Shown piece by piece: positions 15,648 to 22,464 of a DNA stretch of 25,101 nt; the stretch's first letter is position 1, and every line of letters starts with the position of its first letter. A model generated the notes under the pieces. That model was given only the letters and a program-made list of their open reading frames with translations. It was not told the DNA's origin and made no database searches. The DNA is from Nitrospirota bacterium. Lineage in GTDB: Bacteria > Nitrospirota > Thermodesulfovibrionia > UBA6902 > DSMQ01. The stretch covers positions 1 through 25,101 of the forward strand of contig JACQZD010000015.1 in the NCBI GenBank assembly GCA_016207865.1, written 5' to 3'. The position numbers were made by a program, and so were the translations under genes.

Positions 15648-17369
15648 GTCTGCTGTCTCATCCCTGAGGATTGATTTTAGTTTTTCAAGGGGCATTTCAC
15701 CTAAATTTTCCCCGTTTCTTTTTCTGGCATTTACCGTTCCATCTGCCATTTCTTTATCTCCTATTATACATAAATACGGAATTTTTGAAAGAGCCGCCTC
15801 CCGTATCTTATAGCCGATCTTTTCATTCTCCGTATTTAATTCAACCCTGAAGCCGTCTTTCTGAAATAATTCGGCAACGCTTTTTGCATATTCAGCCTGA
15901 CGCTCGGAGATGCTCAATACGCAAAGCTGAACCGGGGCCAGCCACAGCGGAAATATCCCTGCATGGTGCTCAATCAGTATGCCGAAAAACCTTTCAAGGG
16001 AGCCCATCAGCGCCCGGTGCACCATTATCGGCCTGGAATCCTTATTATCCGCACCCCTGTAAGTCACATCAAGTCTTTCAGGGATATTAAAATCCACCTG
16101 AATCGTACTGCACTGCCACGGCCTGCCGAGGCAGTCTTTAACCTTTATATCAATCTTAGGCCCGTAAAAAACCCCTTCACCCGGGTCCACGCTGTATTGA
16201 AGCCCTTTGTGCTGTAAGGAGTCTTTAAGCGCATTTGTAGCCCTTTCCCAAATTTCCAGAGAGCCGACATATTTTTCAGGCCGCGTTGAAAGATAAATAT
16301 CATATTCATTGAAGCCAAACGTCTTCAGGATAAAAATTGTGAAATCCAATACTCGGAGCACCTCATCCTCAATCTGGTCTTCACTGCAGAAGATATGCGC
16401 ATCGTCCTGCGTAAACCCCCTCACCCTCAGGAGCCCGTGAAGCACGCCTGAGCGCTCATACCTGTAAACCGTTCCAAGCTCCGCAAACCTGATGGGAAGA
16501 TCCCTGTAACTTCTCAGGCGGCTTTTGTAGATTGAGATGTGAAAAGGGCAATTCATCGGCTTTATCTCATACTCCAGTCCTTCAATCTCCATTGGCGAAT
16601 ACATGTTTTCAGAATAGAAATCCAGATGCCCGGTTTTTCTCCACAGGTCCAGTTTTGCCATATGCGGCGTGTACAGGATTTTATAACCGGCTTTCTGGTG
16701 CTCATCAGTCCAGAAATTTTCAATAATCCTCCTGATTGCGGCTCCCTTCGGGTGCCAGAGCACAAGCCCGGCGCCGATGTCGTCGTTGATGCTGAAGAGG
16801 TCCAGTTCTTTTCCAAGCCTTCTGTGGTCTCTTCTTTTCACCTCTTCAAGAAAATCAAGATATGTTTTCAGCGCATCCTTGTCAAAAAATGCCGTACCGT
16901 AAATCCTCTGAAGCATTTTATTCTTCTCATCCCCGCGCCAGTATGCTCCGGCCACAGAGAGGAGTTTGAAAGCCTTAACCTCTTTTGTTGACTTTAAGTG
17001 AGGCCCGCGGCAGAGGTCCGTGAAACCTCCCTCTTCGTACACGGAAACAGTCTCATCTTGAATTTCCTCAAGAAGTTCAACCTTGTAAGGCTCGCCGAGA
17101 TTTTTAAAAAGTGCGATTGCCTCAGCCCTTGAAATCTCTTTCCGCAAAAAAGGCCTGTTGGCCTTAATAATTTCCTTCATTTTTTCTTCAATTTTTTTCA
17201 GGTCTTCTTCGGTAATCGGCGCCGGACAGTCAAAATCATAATAAAAGCCCTCAGCCGTAGAAGGTCCTATGGCGAATTTTGCATCAGGATAAATTTCCTT
17301 TACGGCATGAGCCATTATGTGGGATGTGCTGTGGCGGTAAACCTCAAGCGCTTCGTTGTCTTTTCCCAA
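15639..17369 (-). CDS. thrS: threonyl-tRNA synthetase lacking the TGS domain
   Basis: 576 residues from TTG 17369, against about 640 for the usual enzyme; the N-terminal TGS domain is missing. The editing domain is present (YRHSTSHIMAHAV with HxxxH, and CRGPHL). The class II core is present (YTPHMAKLDLWRKTGHLDFY, zinc-site MNCPFH, motif 2 GTVYRYERSGVLHGLLRVRGFTQDDAHIFC, motif 3 HRALMGSLERFFGILIEHHAG), followed by the anticodon-binding domain. It charges tRNA-Thr and deacylates Ser-tRNA-Thr. The start is uncertain: TTG has no ribosome-binding site close by, while GGAGG (17393-17389) is well placed for in-frame ATC 17381 or ATA 17378. No ATG or GTG exists in the open frame before TTG. Confidence 0.95.
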   Translation of the reverse strand: MGKDNEALEVYRHSTSHIMAHAVKEIYPDAKFAIGPSTAEGFYYDFDCPAPITEEDLKKIEEKMKEIIKANRPFLRKEISRAEAIALFKNLGEPYKVELLEEIQDETVSVYEEGGFTDLCRGPHLKSTKEVKAFKLLSVAGAYWRGDEKNKMLQRIYGTAFFDKDALKTYLDFLEEVKRRDHRRLGKELDLFSINDDIGAGLVLWHPKGAAIRRIIENFWTDEHQKAGYKILYTPHMAKLDLWRKTGHLDFYSENMYSPMEIEGLEYEIKPMNCPFHISIYKSRLRSYRDLPIRFAELGTVYRYERSGVLHGLLRVRGFTQDDAHIFCSEDQIEDEVLRVLDFTIFILKTFGFNEYDIYLSTRPEKYVGSLEIWERATNALKDSLQHKGLQYSVDPGEGVFYGPKIDIKVKDCLGRPWQCSTIQVDFNIPERLDVTYRGADNKDSRPIMVHRALMGSLERFFGILIEHHAGIFPLWLAPVQLCVLSISERQAEYAKSVAELFQKDGFRVELNTENEKIGYKIREAALSKIPYLCIIGDKEMADGTVNARKRNGENLGEMPLEKLKSILRDETADRR

Positions 17370-17396
17370 TTTTTCTATGATGCCAAAACCTCCATT

Positions 17397-17424
17397 CTTA
17401 ACTCTTAACTTTTAACTCTTAACT
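17397..17424. repeat. four tandem heptamers upstream of thrS
   Basis: cttaact, cttaact, tttaact, cttaact in one phase, lying in the presumed thrS leader between the extended -10 promoter and the ribosome-binding site. Confidence 0.85.
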
Positions 17425-17437
17425 TTATTTTCAAGAA

Positions 17438-17446
17438 AGTATACCA
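17438..17446 (-). promoter_or_regulatory. candidate extended -10 promoter of the thrS operon
   Basis: TGGTATACT on the minus strand (17446-17438) matches TGnTATAAT with one mismatch in the hexamer. No good -35 is seen. The leader would carry the heptamer block. Confidence 0.45.
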
Positions 17447-17493
17447 GAACAACCCCCTAATATTCCAGAGTTTTTAAATTTTTTAATACATTC

Positions 17494-17502
17494 TGCTATT
17501 AT
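17494..17502 (+). promoter_or_regulatory. candidate extended -10 promoter of the PilZ gene, apparently leaderless
   Basis: TGCTATTAT ends six bases before ATG 17509, with no Shine-Dalgarno sequence between. Only a weak AT-rich -35 region is visible. Confidence 0.5.
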
Positions 17503-17508
17503 ATATAG

Positions 17509-18147
17509 ATGAAGGAACGGTGCAGGCAGATATGCGGGGATGATGTCAGCAATTGTTTTATCAACAACAAAAAGCAGATTGCGTGCATCGCCGACATGGT
17601 CATAAACAAGGTATTCGGTATTTCGTCAGTTGTTGAAATAGCGCTTAAGGAAAACCTTAAGGAAGACATCGTTGAACGCCTTGACTTAGCCTTAAAAGAA
17701 ACGCAGGAGTTAATTGACTGGATTAAATTCCTGCAAATCGCCAATGACCTAAAAACACTCATTTCAGCATCCGAGTTAAACCATGAAGCAGAAAAGCGGT
17801 CGGAAATGAGATTTCCCCTGCCTGAAATTTATAAGCAATACTTAGCGCTCAAAATAAATACTTTCGGCGTCTATAACCAGGTAACTCTCTTAAACTTCAG
17901 CCGGAGCGGTTTGCGGTTTAAATCACTCTTTCCGTTAGAAACTAACTCTGTAAAGGAATGTATACTTGTTACGTCGCATATAATTAGCAAAGAAGTTTCT
18001 TTTAATGTGATTATCAGGCACTGCATTAAAGATAGCGGCGGATATATTGTAGGCGGTCAGATAGAAAAGGTTTCAGACAGCACATCTTTTGACTTTTTTA
18101 AGAGCATTTACGACTACGCAATAGACATCCTGCGAAAACAGCAGTAG
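17509..18147 (+). CDS. PilZ-domain protein, probable c-di-GMP receptor
   Basis: 212 residues. Residues ~1-95 are helical with no recognised family. Residues ~96-205 form a PilZ domain: the RxxxR motif is R97-SEM-R101 and the second motif, N-x-S-x-x-G, is N129-F-S131-R-S-G134, both needed to bind c-di-GMP. Later strands read VSFNVIIRHCIKDSGGYIVGGQIEKV. PilZ proteins transmit c-di-GMP levels to motility, polysaccharide or secretion machinery. The partner here is not evident because its neighbours are the thrS operon (divergent) and a two-CW-type gene (convergent). The ATG has no ribosome-binding site and lies six bases from a -10-like TATTAT. Confidence 0.85.
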   Translation: MKERCRQICGDDVSNCFINNKKQIACIADMVINKVFGISSVVEIALKENLKEDIVERLDLALKETQELIDWIKFLQIANDLKTLISASELNHEAEKRSEMRFPLPEIYKQYLALKINTFGVYNQVTLLNFSRSGLRFKSLFPLETNSVKECILVTSHIISKEVSFNVIIRHCIKDSGGYIVGGQIEKVSDSTSFDFFKSIYDYAIDILRKQQ

Positions 18148-18185
18148 CACCGCCGGATGCCGTCATCGCCGGTGTTTTCATCAAG

Positions 18186-18494
18186 TCATTTTCGTTTTTT
18201 CCTGATATAATGGTCAAACGCAAGAACAGACATCTCTTCTTTGTGTTCTATTCGCAGCAATTTATAAAAATCACAATTTTCACAATGCTTAAATTTTTCC
18301 GTGTGCGTTTTTGTAAGAAGCTCCGGACAGAATGTGCCTGTGATATATACGCACGCCCTTCCGCCGTTTTTTCCGCCGCAGAAACCGTCCGCATCAGTAA
18401 ACGTCGCCGCAGAGCATACACCGTATATGTCAGTGTTTTTACCGCCCGGCTCCCTGCCGCATTTCAAAAATTCCCAGCAATTCTGCTTTGCCAT
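18186..18494 (-). CDS. small two-CW-type cysteine-rich protein
   Basis: 102 residues from ATG 18494; the longer frame would run into the tRNA gene and is rejected. The N-terminus NCWEFLKCGREPGG and the later GRACVYITGTFC and CENCDFY match the small two-CW family, which carries two Cys-Trp motifs and a C-terminal Cys pair. In this copy the second CW reads CV. Eight to nine cysteines suggest metal binding. Members are common in sulfate-reducing and related bacteria and their function is unknown. The start lies nine bases after the encoded CCA end of tRNA-Val with no Shine-Dalgarno sequence, so its mRNA may be released by tRNA 3' processing; this is inference. Confidence 0.75.
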   Translation of the reverse strand: MAKQNCWEFLKCGREPGGKNTDIYGVCSAATFTDADGFCGGKNGGRACVYITGTFCPELLTKTHTEKFKHCENCDFYKLLRIEHKEEMSVLAFDHYIRKKRK

Positions 18495-18503
18495 AATGTT
18501 ATA

Positions 18504-18578
18504 TGGTAGGCACGAGGGGTATCGAACCCCTGCCCTCTTCCGTGTCAAGGAAGCGCTCTCCCACTGAGCTACGCGCCT
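18504..18578 (-). tRNA. tRNA-Val (anticodon GAC)
   Basis: 75 bases including an encoded CCA. The acceptor stem AGGCGCG/CGTGCCT pairs with one G-U. The D arm is GCTC-AGTGGGA-GAGC, the anticodon stem CTTCC/GGAAG encloses loop TTGACAC with GAC at 18546-18544, and the T arm is AGGGG-TTCGATA-CCCCT. The discriminator base is A, as expected for Val. Confidence 0.95.
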
Positions 18579-18589
18579 ATTGAAAAGAC

Positions 18590-18631
18590 AGTTAAGAGTG
18601 CAGAGTTAAAAGTTAAAAGTTAAAAGTTGAA
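18590..18631. repeat. six tandem heptamers upstream of tRNA-Val
   Basis: agttaag, agtgcag, agttaaa, agttaaa, agttaaa, agttgaa in one phase. It lies between the cytochrome gene and the tRNA. Confidence 0.88.
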
Positions 18632-18670
18632 AAATATGAGATACGATGATATTAAAGAAATTTCAGTATC

Positions 18671-18726
18671 CTTGTCAAGAGAACTGCGGCAGAAACCGCA
18701 TAGCGTCTGAATTCAGAATAATTGCC
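18671..18726. repeat. 56-bp direct repeat, left copy
   Basis: Base-for-base identical to 18814-18869. Together the copies flank an 87-bp segment that holds a palindromic element. The copy contains the present stop codon of the cytochrome gene. Confidence 0.95.
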
Positions 18727-19382
18727 TTTGTTGTCATTCCCGCGTGTCTTAAGCGGGAATCCATATCTTTTAATTTGAACTGGATACCCGCTTTCGCGGG
18801 TATGACAATCTGTCTTGTCAAGAGAACTGCGGCAGAAACCGCATAGCGTCTGAATTCAGAATAATTGCCCACTTTTCCGTCAACAAATATCACACGCTTG
18901 TCTATTAAGGTTTTAAAATTTTTGCTCTGTATATAAAATATATCAACGGCATGATCTCCCGGCACATTCACATTGCGATTTCCCATAACACCGTCATGAC
19001 AGGCAAGACAGTTGTGCACAAGATCTTCAATTTTAGAAGAACTCCCCATGTGCACAACGCCTATCATGCAAGCCATTCCCTGAGTGCAGTCATGACAGGC
19101 CGTGCATAATTCACGCGTGTTTTTCCTGAGGATGCACACTTCACCTTTGCAGATATGGCATGTCATGCAGGCCATCCTGCCGTTTGAATCAAGCGGCAGA
19201 TTCTCTTTCATATTTTCAGGCACTGCAAGCTTATGCGTGGGAACTGACCTCGGATGACAGTTAAGACATTCCTTTGGTGAGTTATAAAGACTATGGTCAA
19301 CTTTTGCAATGACTTCTTTATACGCAAAGAAAAACAGCATCAATAGTAAAAACAATGATACCATTGCCGGCGATTTTCTCAC
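18675..19382 (-). CDS. tetrahaem cytochrome c with a repeat-derived C-terminus
   Basis: 235 residues from a GTG preceded by aagaggt. An N-terminal hydrophobic segment (MVSLFLLLMLFFFAY) exports or anchors the protein. Four CxxCH haem sites follow: C39-H43 (CLNCH), C72-H76 (CMTCH), C93-H97 (CTACH) and C125-H129 (CLACH). Extra cysteines occur between sites (CHICKGEVC, CHDCTQGMAC). Such proteins carry electrons in the periplasm. Residues ~191-219 (QIVIPAKAGIQFKLKDMDS and onwards) are translated from a dispersed palindromic element, and the last 16 residues come from a second copy of the 56-bp repeat read in another frame. Without the insertion the gene would end AVLLTRILKFL-stop. Function may survive because all haem sites precede the insertion. 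Confidence 0.88.
   Translation of the reverse strand: MRKSPAMVSLFLLLMLFFFAYKEVIAKVDHSLYNSPKECLNCHPRSVPTHKLAVPENMKENLPLDSNGRMACMTCHICKGEVCILRKNTRELCTACHDCTQGMACMIGVVHMGSSSKIEDLVHNCLACHDGVMGNRNVNVPGDHAVDIFYIQSKNFKTLIDKRVIFVDGKVGNYSEFRRYAVSAAVLLTRQIVIPAKAGIQFKLKDMDSRLRHAGMTTKAIILNSDAMRFLPQFS
18733..18806. repeat. palindromic dispersed element inside the cytochrome gene
   Basis: Bounded by gtcattcc and gggtatgac and made of two hairpins (cccgc..gcggg twice) separated by an AT-rich middle. Related in design to the elements at 19509, 22895 and 24154. Translated on the minus strand it gives the IPAKAGIQ peptide. Confidence 0.85.
18814..18869. repeat. 56-bp direct repeat, right copy
   Basis: Perfect copy of 18671-18726. 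It is the copy read in the original frame of the cytochrome gene (GNYSEFRRYAVSAAVLLT). Confidence 0.95.
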
Positions 19383-19508
19383 TGATACCTCTTACGGGTT
19401 TTAAAAATCAGTCATTGCCTGCTGCAATTAACGCATAAAGATTAATCTTTACAGTAGAACTTGTCAAGGGAAGACAGGCTTGTTGAAAAACTTTCTATGC
19501 CTTTATCC

Positions 19509-19578
19509 GTCATACCCGTGAAAACGGGAATCCAGTCTTTTCAATATGATTCTGGATACCCGCTTTCGCGGGTATGAC
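19509..19578. repeat. palindromic dispersed element upstream of the cytochrome gene
   Basis: gtcatacccg..cgggaatccag and ctggatacccgc..gcgggtatgac form two hairpins. Its right half is the same as that of the element at 18733-18806. Confidence 0.85.
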
Positions 19579-19604
19579 AAACTTTTACGTTGAAACAGGC
19601 TTTT

Positions 19605-20561
19605 TCACCAGACAACGCTGAGCGCATCTTGGACCACATCAATTTTCAGCGGCAGCGTCCCGAAATAATCGCCGTCTGTCTGGACATGGACCTCTCTGTC
19701 AGAGACAATCTCCATTTCAGTAAATTTGCCGTAAAAAACATCACTAAAATTCAGATGATTCTTACTGACGACCCCGTTAACAAACCTTATCAAATCTCTT
19801 CTTGTCTTCCCTCCGAAAAGACAAAGGTCAATCTTCGGCTCAGTAATTGACGCCTTAGGAGTCACACTGAAATATCCGCCGTAACACCTGGCCTTTCCCA
19901 CAACTGCCGTATAACCTGTAAGCAGGCCGGTAGATGTTTTTACTTTAATTAAAGGGGGGCTGTATTTTGCCAAATGGCTGATTCCCGAAAGGATATAAGC
20001 GCCCTTCCCTGATATTTTTTTTATGCCGTCTTTGACTCCATGAACCGCCGCGCCGTCAAAACCTATGCCTGCCATTAAACAGAAATAACGGGTGACAGGC
20101 GAAGAATCACGGGTAATAACTATCCTGCCGAGTGATATTTTTTTTGAAGAGCCTGCTAATGCCAATTGAAGCGACTGTTCAATGTCCTCAGGTATGCCGA
20201 GCTCCTTTGCTAAAACATTGGTCGTGCCAAACGGAAGCAGAGCAACAGGAGGCATGACATCTGAGATGCCTGATGCAAGCAAGCCGTTAATCACTTCATT
20301 AATCGTCCCGTCGCCGCCTGCAACAATTATTAAAATCCCCACTTGCCCCCCTTTAAAAAAGGTGGGAGGGAGGGATTTTATGGCGAACTCCGAACTAATT
20401 TGCCTTGCAAAACTTTCCGCATCGCCTTTTTTTTGAGTGATAAATGTAGAAAGCGATACTTTATCTTTAAGCAGATCCACTGCCCTTTTTATTGACCCGG
20501 GCGCTCCTCTGCCTGCGATAGGGTTGGCAATAAGCCGGACATTAAGAGGCTGATAATTCAT
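19605..20561 (-). CDS. diacylglycerol kinase-family lipid kinase with an in-frame repeat insertion
   Basis: 318 residues. The catalytic domain shows LIANPIAGRG, VAGGDGTINEVINGLL (GGDGT at 82-86), LLPFGTTNVLAKELGIP and GIGFDGAAVH. The C-terminal part has the usual sandwich (VGKARCYGGYFSVTPKASITEPKIDL, VQTDGDYFGTLPLKIDV). Such enzymes phosphorylate diacylglycerol or related lipids at the inner membrane. Between FARQISSEFA and LIIVAGGDGT there is an extra stretch KSLPPTFFKGGQVGIL (~62-77), encoded by a 48-bp palindromic element and not expected in the family. The gene start overlaps the stop of bioW by 4 bp (ATGA), so it belongs to the biotin operon by arrangement, though no link to biotin is known. 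Confidence 0.9.
   Translation of the reverse strand: MNYQPLNVRLIANPIAGRGAPGSIKRAVDLLKDKVSLSTFITQKKGDAESFARQISSEFAIKSLPPTFFKGGQVGILIIVAGGDGTINEVINGLLASGISDVMPPVALLPFGTTNVLAKELGIPEDIEQSLQLALAGSSKKISLGRIVITRDSSPVTRYFCLMAGIGFDGAAVHGVKDGIKKISGKGAYILSGISHLAKYSPPLIKVKTSTGLLTGYTAVVGKARCYGGYFSVTPKASITEPKIDLCLFGGKTRRDLIRFVNGVVSKNHLNFSDVFYGKFTEMEIVSDREVHVQTDGDYFGTLPLKIDVVQDALSVVW
20332..20379. repeat. 48-bp palindromic element in the lipid kinase gene
   Basis: Outer arms aaaatccc (20332-20339) and gggatttt (20372-20379), with C-rich and G-rich inner arms around a run of A. It is 48 bp long, so the reading frame is kept and 16 codons are added. Confidence 0.85.
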
Positions 20562-21346
20562 TTTTTCTTCCGGAGTATTTCCTCTGTGTTCACCTTGCCC
20601 CTGCAGTTATTAATCCTGCTGATTATGACAGGGGTTTGCTGAAGGTATTCAATTAAACCTTTTAATTCGCCGCCGGTGATAAAAAAGGCCCTTCCTCCAT
20701 AAGACAGCCCGCGTCTTTTAATATGCGGCAGTCTTATATAGCCGAAGGCGCGGCCGGCAATATATCCTGTTGTATAGTCAGGGTCATCTGAGATGCAGAG
20801 TTCGCCCAAAATCATCGGATGGCGGTTTACCTTGCTTGCCAGAATCAGCGCTTCTTTTACAGTATTATTGTTAAGGTCCAGCCTGCTCAATTTTTTGGAC
20901 AGGATTGAATCTGCATTTTCTGTTATCCCCATCCGCGTGACCCTCACACCCCGGAGGAGGTCCGGCTCAAGCCTTACTCCCTCTATGTCCATGAGCATTG
21001 CCCCCCTCATTGTGATTCCGAGGCTGAGGGATTTAAAAGCCTCTTCAACCGCCCTTTCGGTAATACCGATAGAACGCAATATTTTTACGGAGGCCTTTTT
21101 TACAGACTCGGGGCTCCGGGTATTTAAGGTGCATAGAGGCAGTGTGGATATTTTCAGGGGTCTTTTCTTCAGCTCCTCAATGATAAGGGATATTTCATCG
21201 GATCTGCCCTTTTCATGGGACAGCGCCCTTCCGGTATATTTCTGAACTATATCGCTGACATGGTTTTTATCGTATATGCCCTCTGCGCCCGAGATGTGCA
21301 TTCCGTCTTTTGAAGCGCGCATTCTTACGCTGTAGAATTTCTTCAT
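20558..21346 (-). CDS. bioW: 6-carboxyhexanoate-CoA ligase (pimeloyl-CoA synthetase)
   Basis: 262 residues, normal for BioW. The N-terminus FYSVRMRASKDGMHISGAEGIY is the family hallmark; further matches are SLGITMRGAMLMDIEGVRLEPD, GVRVTRMGI and GYIAGRAFGYIRLP. BioW joins pimelate to CoA using ATP, giving pimeloyl-CoA for biotin synthesis. The gene follows bioB with a 4-bp ATGA overlap and in turn overlaps the lipid kinase gene by 4 bp, so all three are probably translationally coupled. bioF, bioA and bioD are not in the window. Presence of BioW rather than BioC/BioH points to the pimelate route. Confidence 0.92.
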   Translation of the reverse strand: MKKFYSVRMRASKDGMHISGAEGIYDKNHVSDIVQKYTGRALSHEKGRSDEISLIIEELKKRPLKISTLPLCTLNTRSPESVKKASVKILRSIGITERAVEEAFKSLSLGITMRGAMLMDIEGVRLEPDLLRGVRVTRMGITENADSILSKKLSRLDLNNNTVKEALILASKVNRHPMILGELCISDDPDYTTGYIAGRAFGYIRLPHIKRRGLSYGGRAFFITGGELKGLIEYLQQTPVIISRINNCRGKVNTEEILRKKK

Positions 21347-22311
21347 GGCTCAAGCCCCATATCTCTAAGCATCTGAAGGTCGTCCTGAGTGTTCCGGCCC
21401 GGAGTTGTAAGATAATTTCCGACAAGCAGGCCGTTGGCTCCGGCGGGGAAAATATATGGATGCAGATCCCTGAGCGTTGCATTCCTGCCTCCGCATACCC
21501 TGATTTCACACTCAGGAAGAATAAGCCTGTATATCGCTATTATTTTAAGGGCTTCCATGGGAGATAACAGCCCTTTGTCCCACAGAGGCGTGCCGCGCAC
21601 AGGCATAAAAAAATTAACAGGGACCGAATCAACCAGGAGTTCCTTTAATGCAAATGCCATGTCAATGCGGTCTTCCCATGATTCTCCGAGACCGAAGAGG
21701 CCTCCGCTGCAGACCGACAGCCCGAGCAATTGCGCCGCCTTAATAGTATTCAGCTTTTCCATGTAAGTATGCGTAGTGCAGATTTCGCTGAAAAAGGCCT
21801 CTGACGTTTCAAGGTTATGATGGTATCTGTGCAGTCCTGCGTCTTTTAATTTCTTAAGCCCGGCATAATCAAGCAAGCCTAAAGTTGCGCATGGTAATAG
21901 TCCTATCTCCCTGATGTCGGAGACAACCCCGCAGATTTCTTCAATCTCTGAGTCTGATGATTTTTTGCCGCTGGTGACAACACAAAAACGCTTTACGCCG
22001 TTTTCTCTTGCAGAGGCCGCAGCTTCCATTATTTTTTCCCTGCTTAATAAAGGATAAACTTTTATATCAGCCTTGCTGTGCGCAGACTGGGCGCAAAATG
22101 AGCAGTCTTCAGGGCATGCGCCTGATTTGGCATTGATAATAGAACATAAATCAACCTTATTACCGCTTAATTTTACCCTGGCCCTGCTTGACAGAGAAAA
22201 GAGTTCAAAAACGTCAGTACCTTCAAATTTAGACATGAAAAGGGCAAATTCCCTATCAATATTAGTAAGCCTTGCTCCTGCATCCATCTGTATTTTTTCG
22301 TATAAAGACAT
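21343..22311 (-). CDS. bioB: biotin synthase
   Basis: 322 residues. The radical SAM site is C66-x3-C70-x2-C73 (SGACPEDCSFCAQSA), followed by family signatures HRYHHNLETSEAFF, GGLFGLGESWEDRIDMA, VPVNFFMPVRGTPL and RVCGGRNATLRDLHPYIFPAGANGLLVGNYLTT, which holds the conserved Arg near the 2Fe-2S cluster. BioB inserts sulfur into dethiobiotin. It heads the bioB-bioW-lipid kinase cluster. The ATG has no Shine-Dalgarno sequence; a TTGACA/AATAAT promoter ends five bases before it. No clear BirA operator was seen. Confidence 0.96.
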   Translation of the reverse strand: MSLYEKIQMDAGARLTNIDREFALFMSKFEGTDVFELFSLSSRARVKLSGNKVDLCSIINAKSGACPEDCSFCAQSAHSKADIKVYPLLSREKIMEAAASARENGVKRFCVVTSGKKSSDSEIEEICGVVSDIREIGLLPCATLGLLDYAGLKKLKDAGLHRYHHNLETSEAFFSEICTTHTYMEKLNTIKAAQLLGLSVCSGGLFGLGESWEDRIDMAFALKELLVDSVPVNFFMPVRGTPLWDKGLLSPMEALKIIAIYRLILPECEIRVCGGRNATLRDLHPYIFPAGANGLLVGNYLTTPGRNTQDDLQMLRDMGLEP

Positions 22312-22316
22312 GCGAT

Positions 22317-22345
22317 ATTATTGATTGAACAGCAGGTAATGTCAA
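22317..22345 (-). promoter_or_regulatory. promoter of bioB, apparently leaderless
   Basis: On the minus strand TTGACA (22345-22340), a 17-bp spacer and AATAAT (22322-22317) are followed by atcgc and the ATG. The -35 is a perfect consensus. Confidence 0.65.
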
Positions 22346-22389
22346 TGTGTTATAATGCGGTTTAGTTAAAGTAATATATAATATAATCC

Positions 22390-22436
22390 AACTAATCCCC
22401 TGCAATTAAAAGGAATTTAATTGCAGGGGATTAGTT
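22390..22436. terminator. perfect 20-bp hairpin between acylphosphatase and bioB
   Basis: Left arm 22390-22409 and right arm 22417-22436 are exactly complementary around a 7-base loop (aaggaat). It lies just past the acylphosphatase stop on the minus strand and 45 bp before the bioB promoter. It is followed by only a short T run on the plus strand and an AT-rich stretch on the minus strand. A terminator is most likely, but a regulatory structure or mobile palindrome is possible. Confidence 0.55.
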
Positions 22437-22464
22437 TTAGCATTGCGAATAAATTAAAACGGCT

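Noticed and set aside
18146..18182. Terminator after the PilZ gene
   Set aside because: caccg and cggtg pair and tttt follows, but the stem is interrupted and short, so support is too weak.
18495..18548. Upstream extension of the two-CW-type protein
   Set aside because: It would be encoded by the tRNA-Val gene; the family-like start NCWEFLKCG follows ATG 18494 directly.
22317..22375. Possible BirA operator upstream of bioB
   Set aside because: Fragments such as taaacc and ggttta occur, but no pair with the expected spacing and symmetry could be found.
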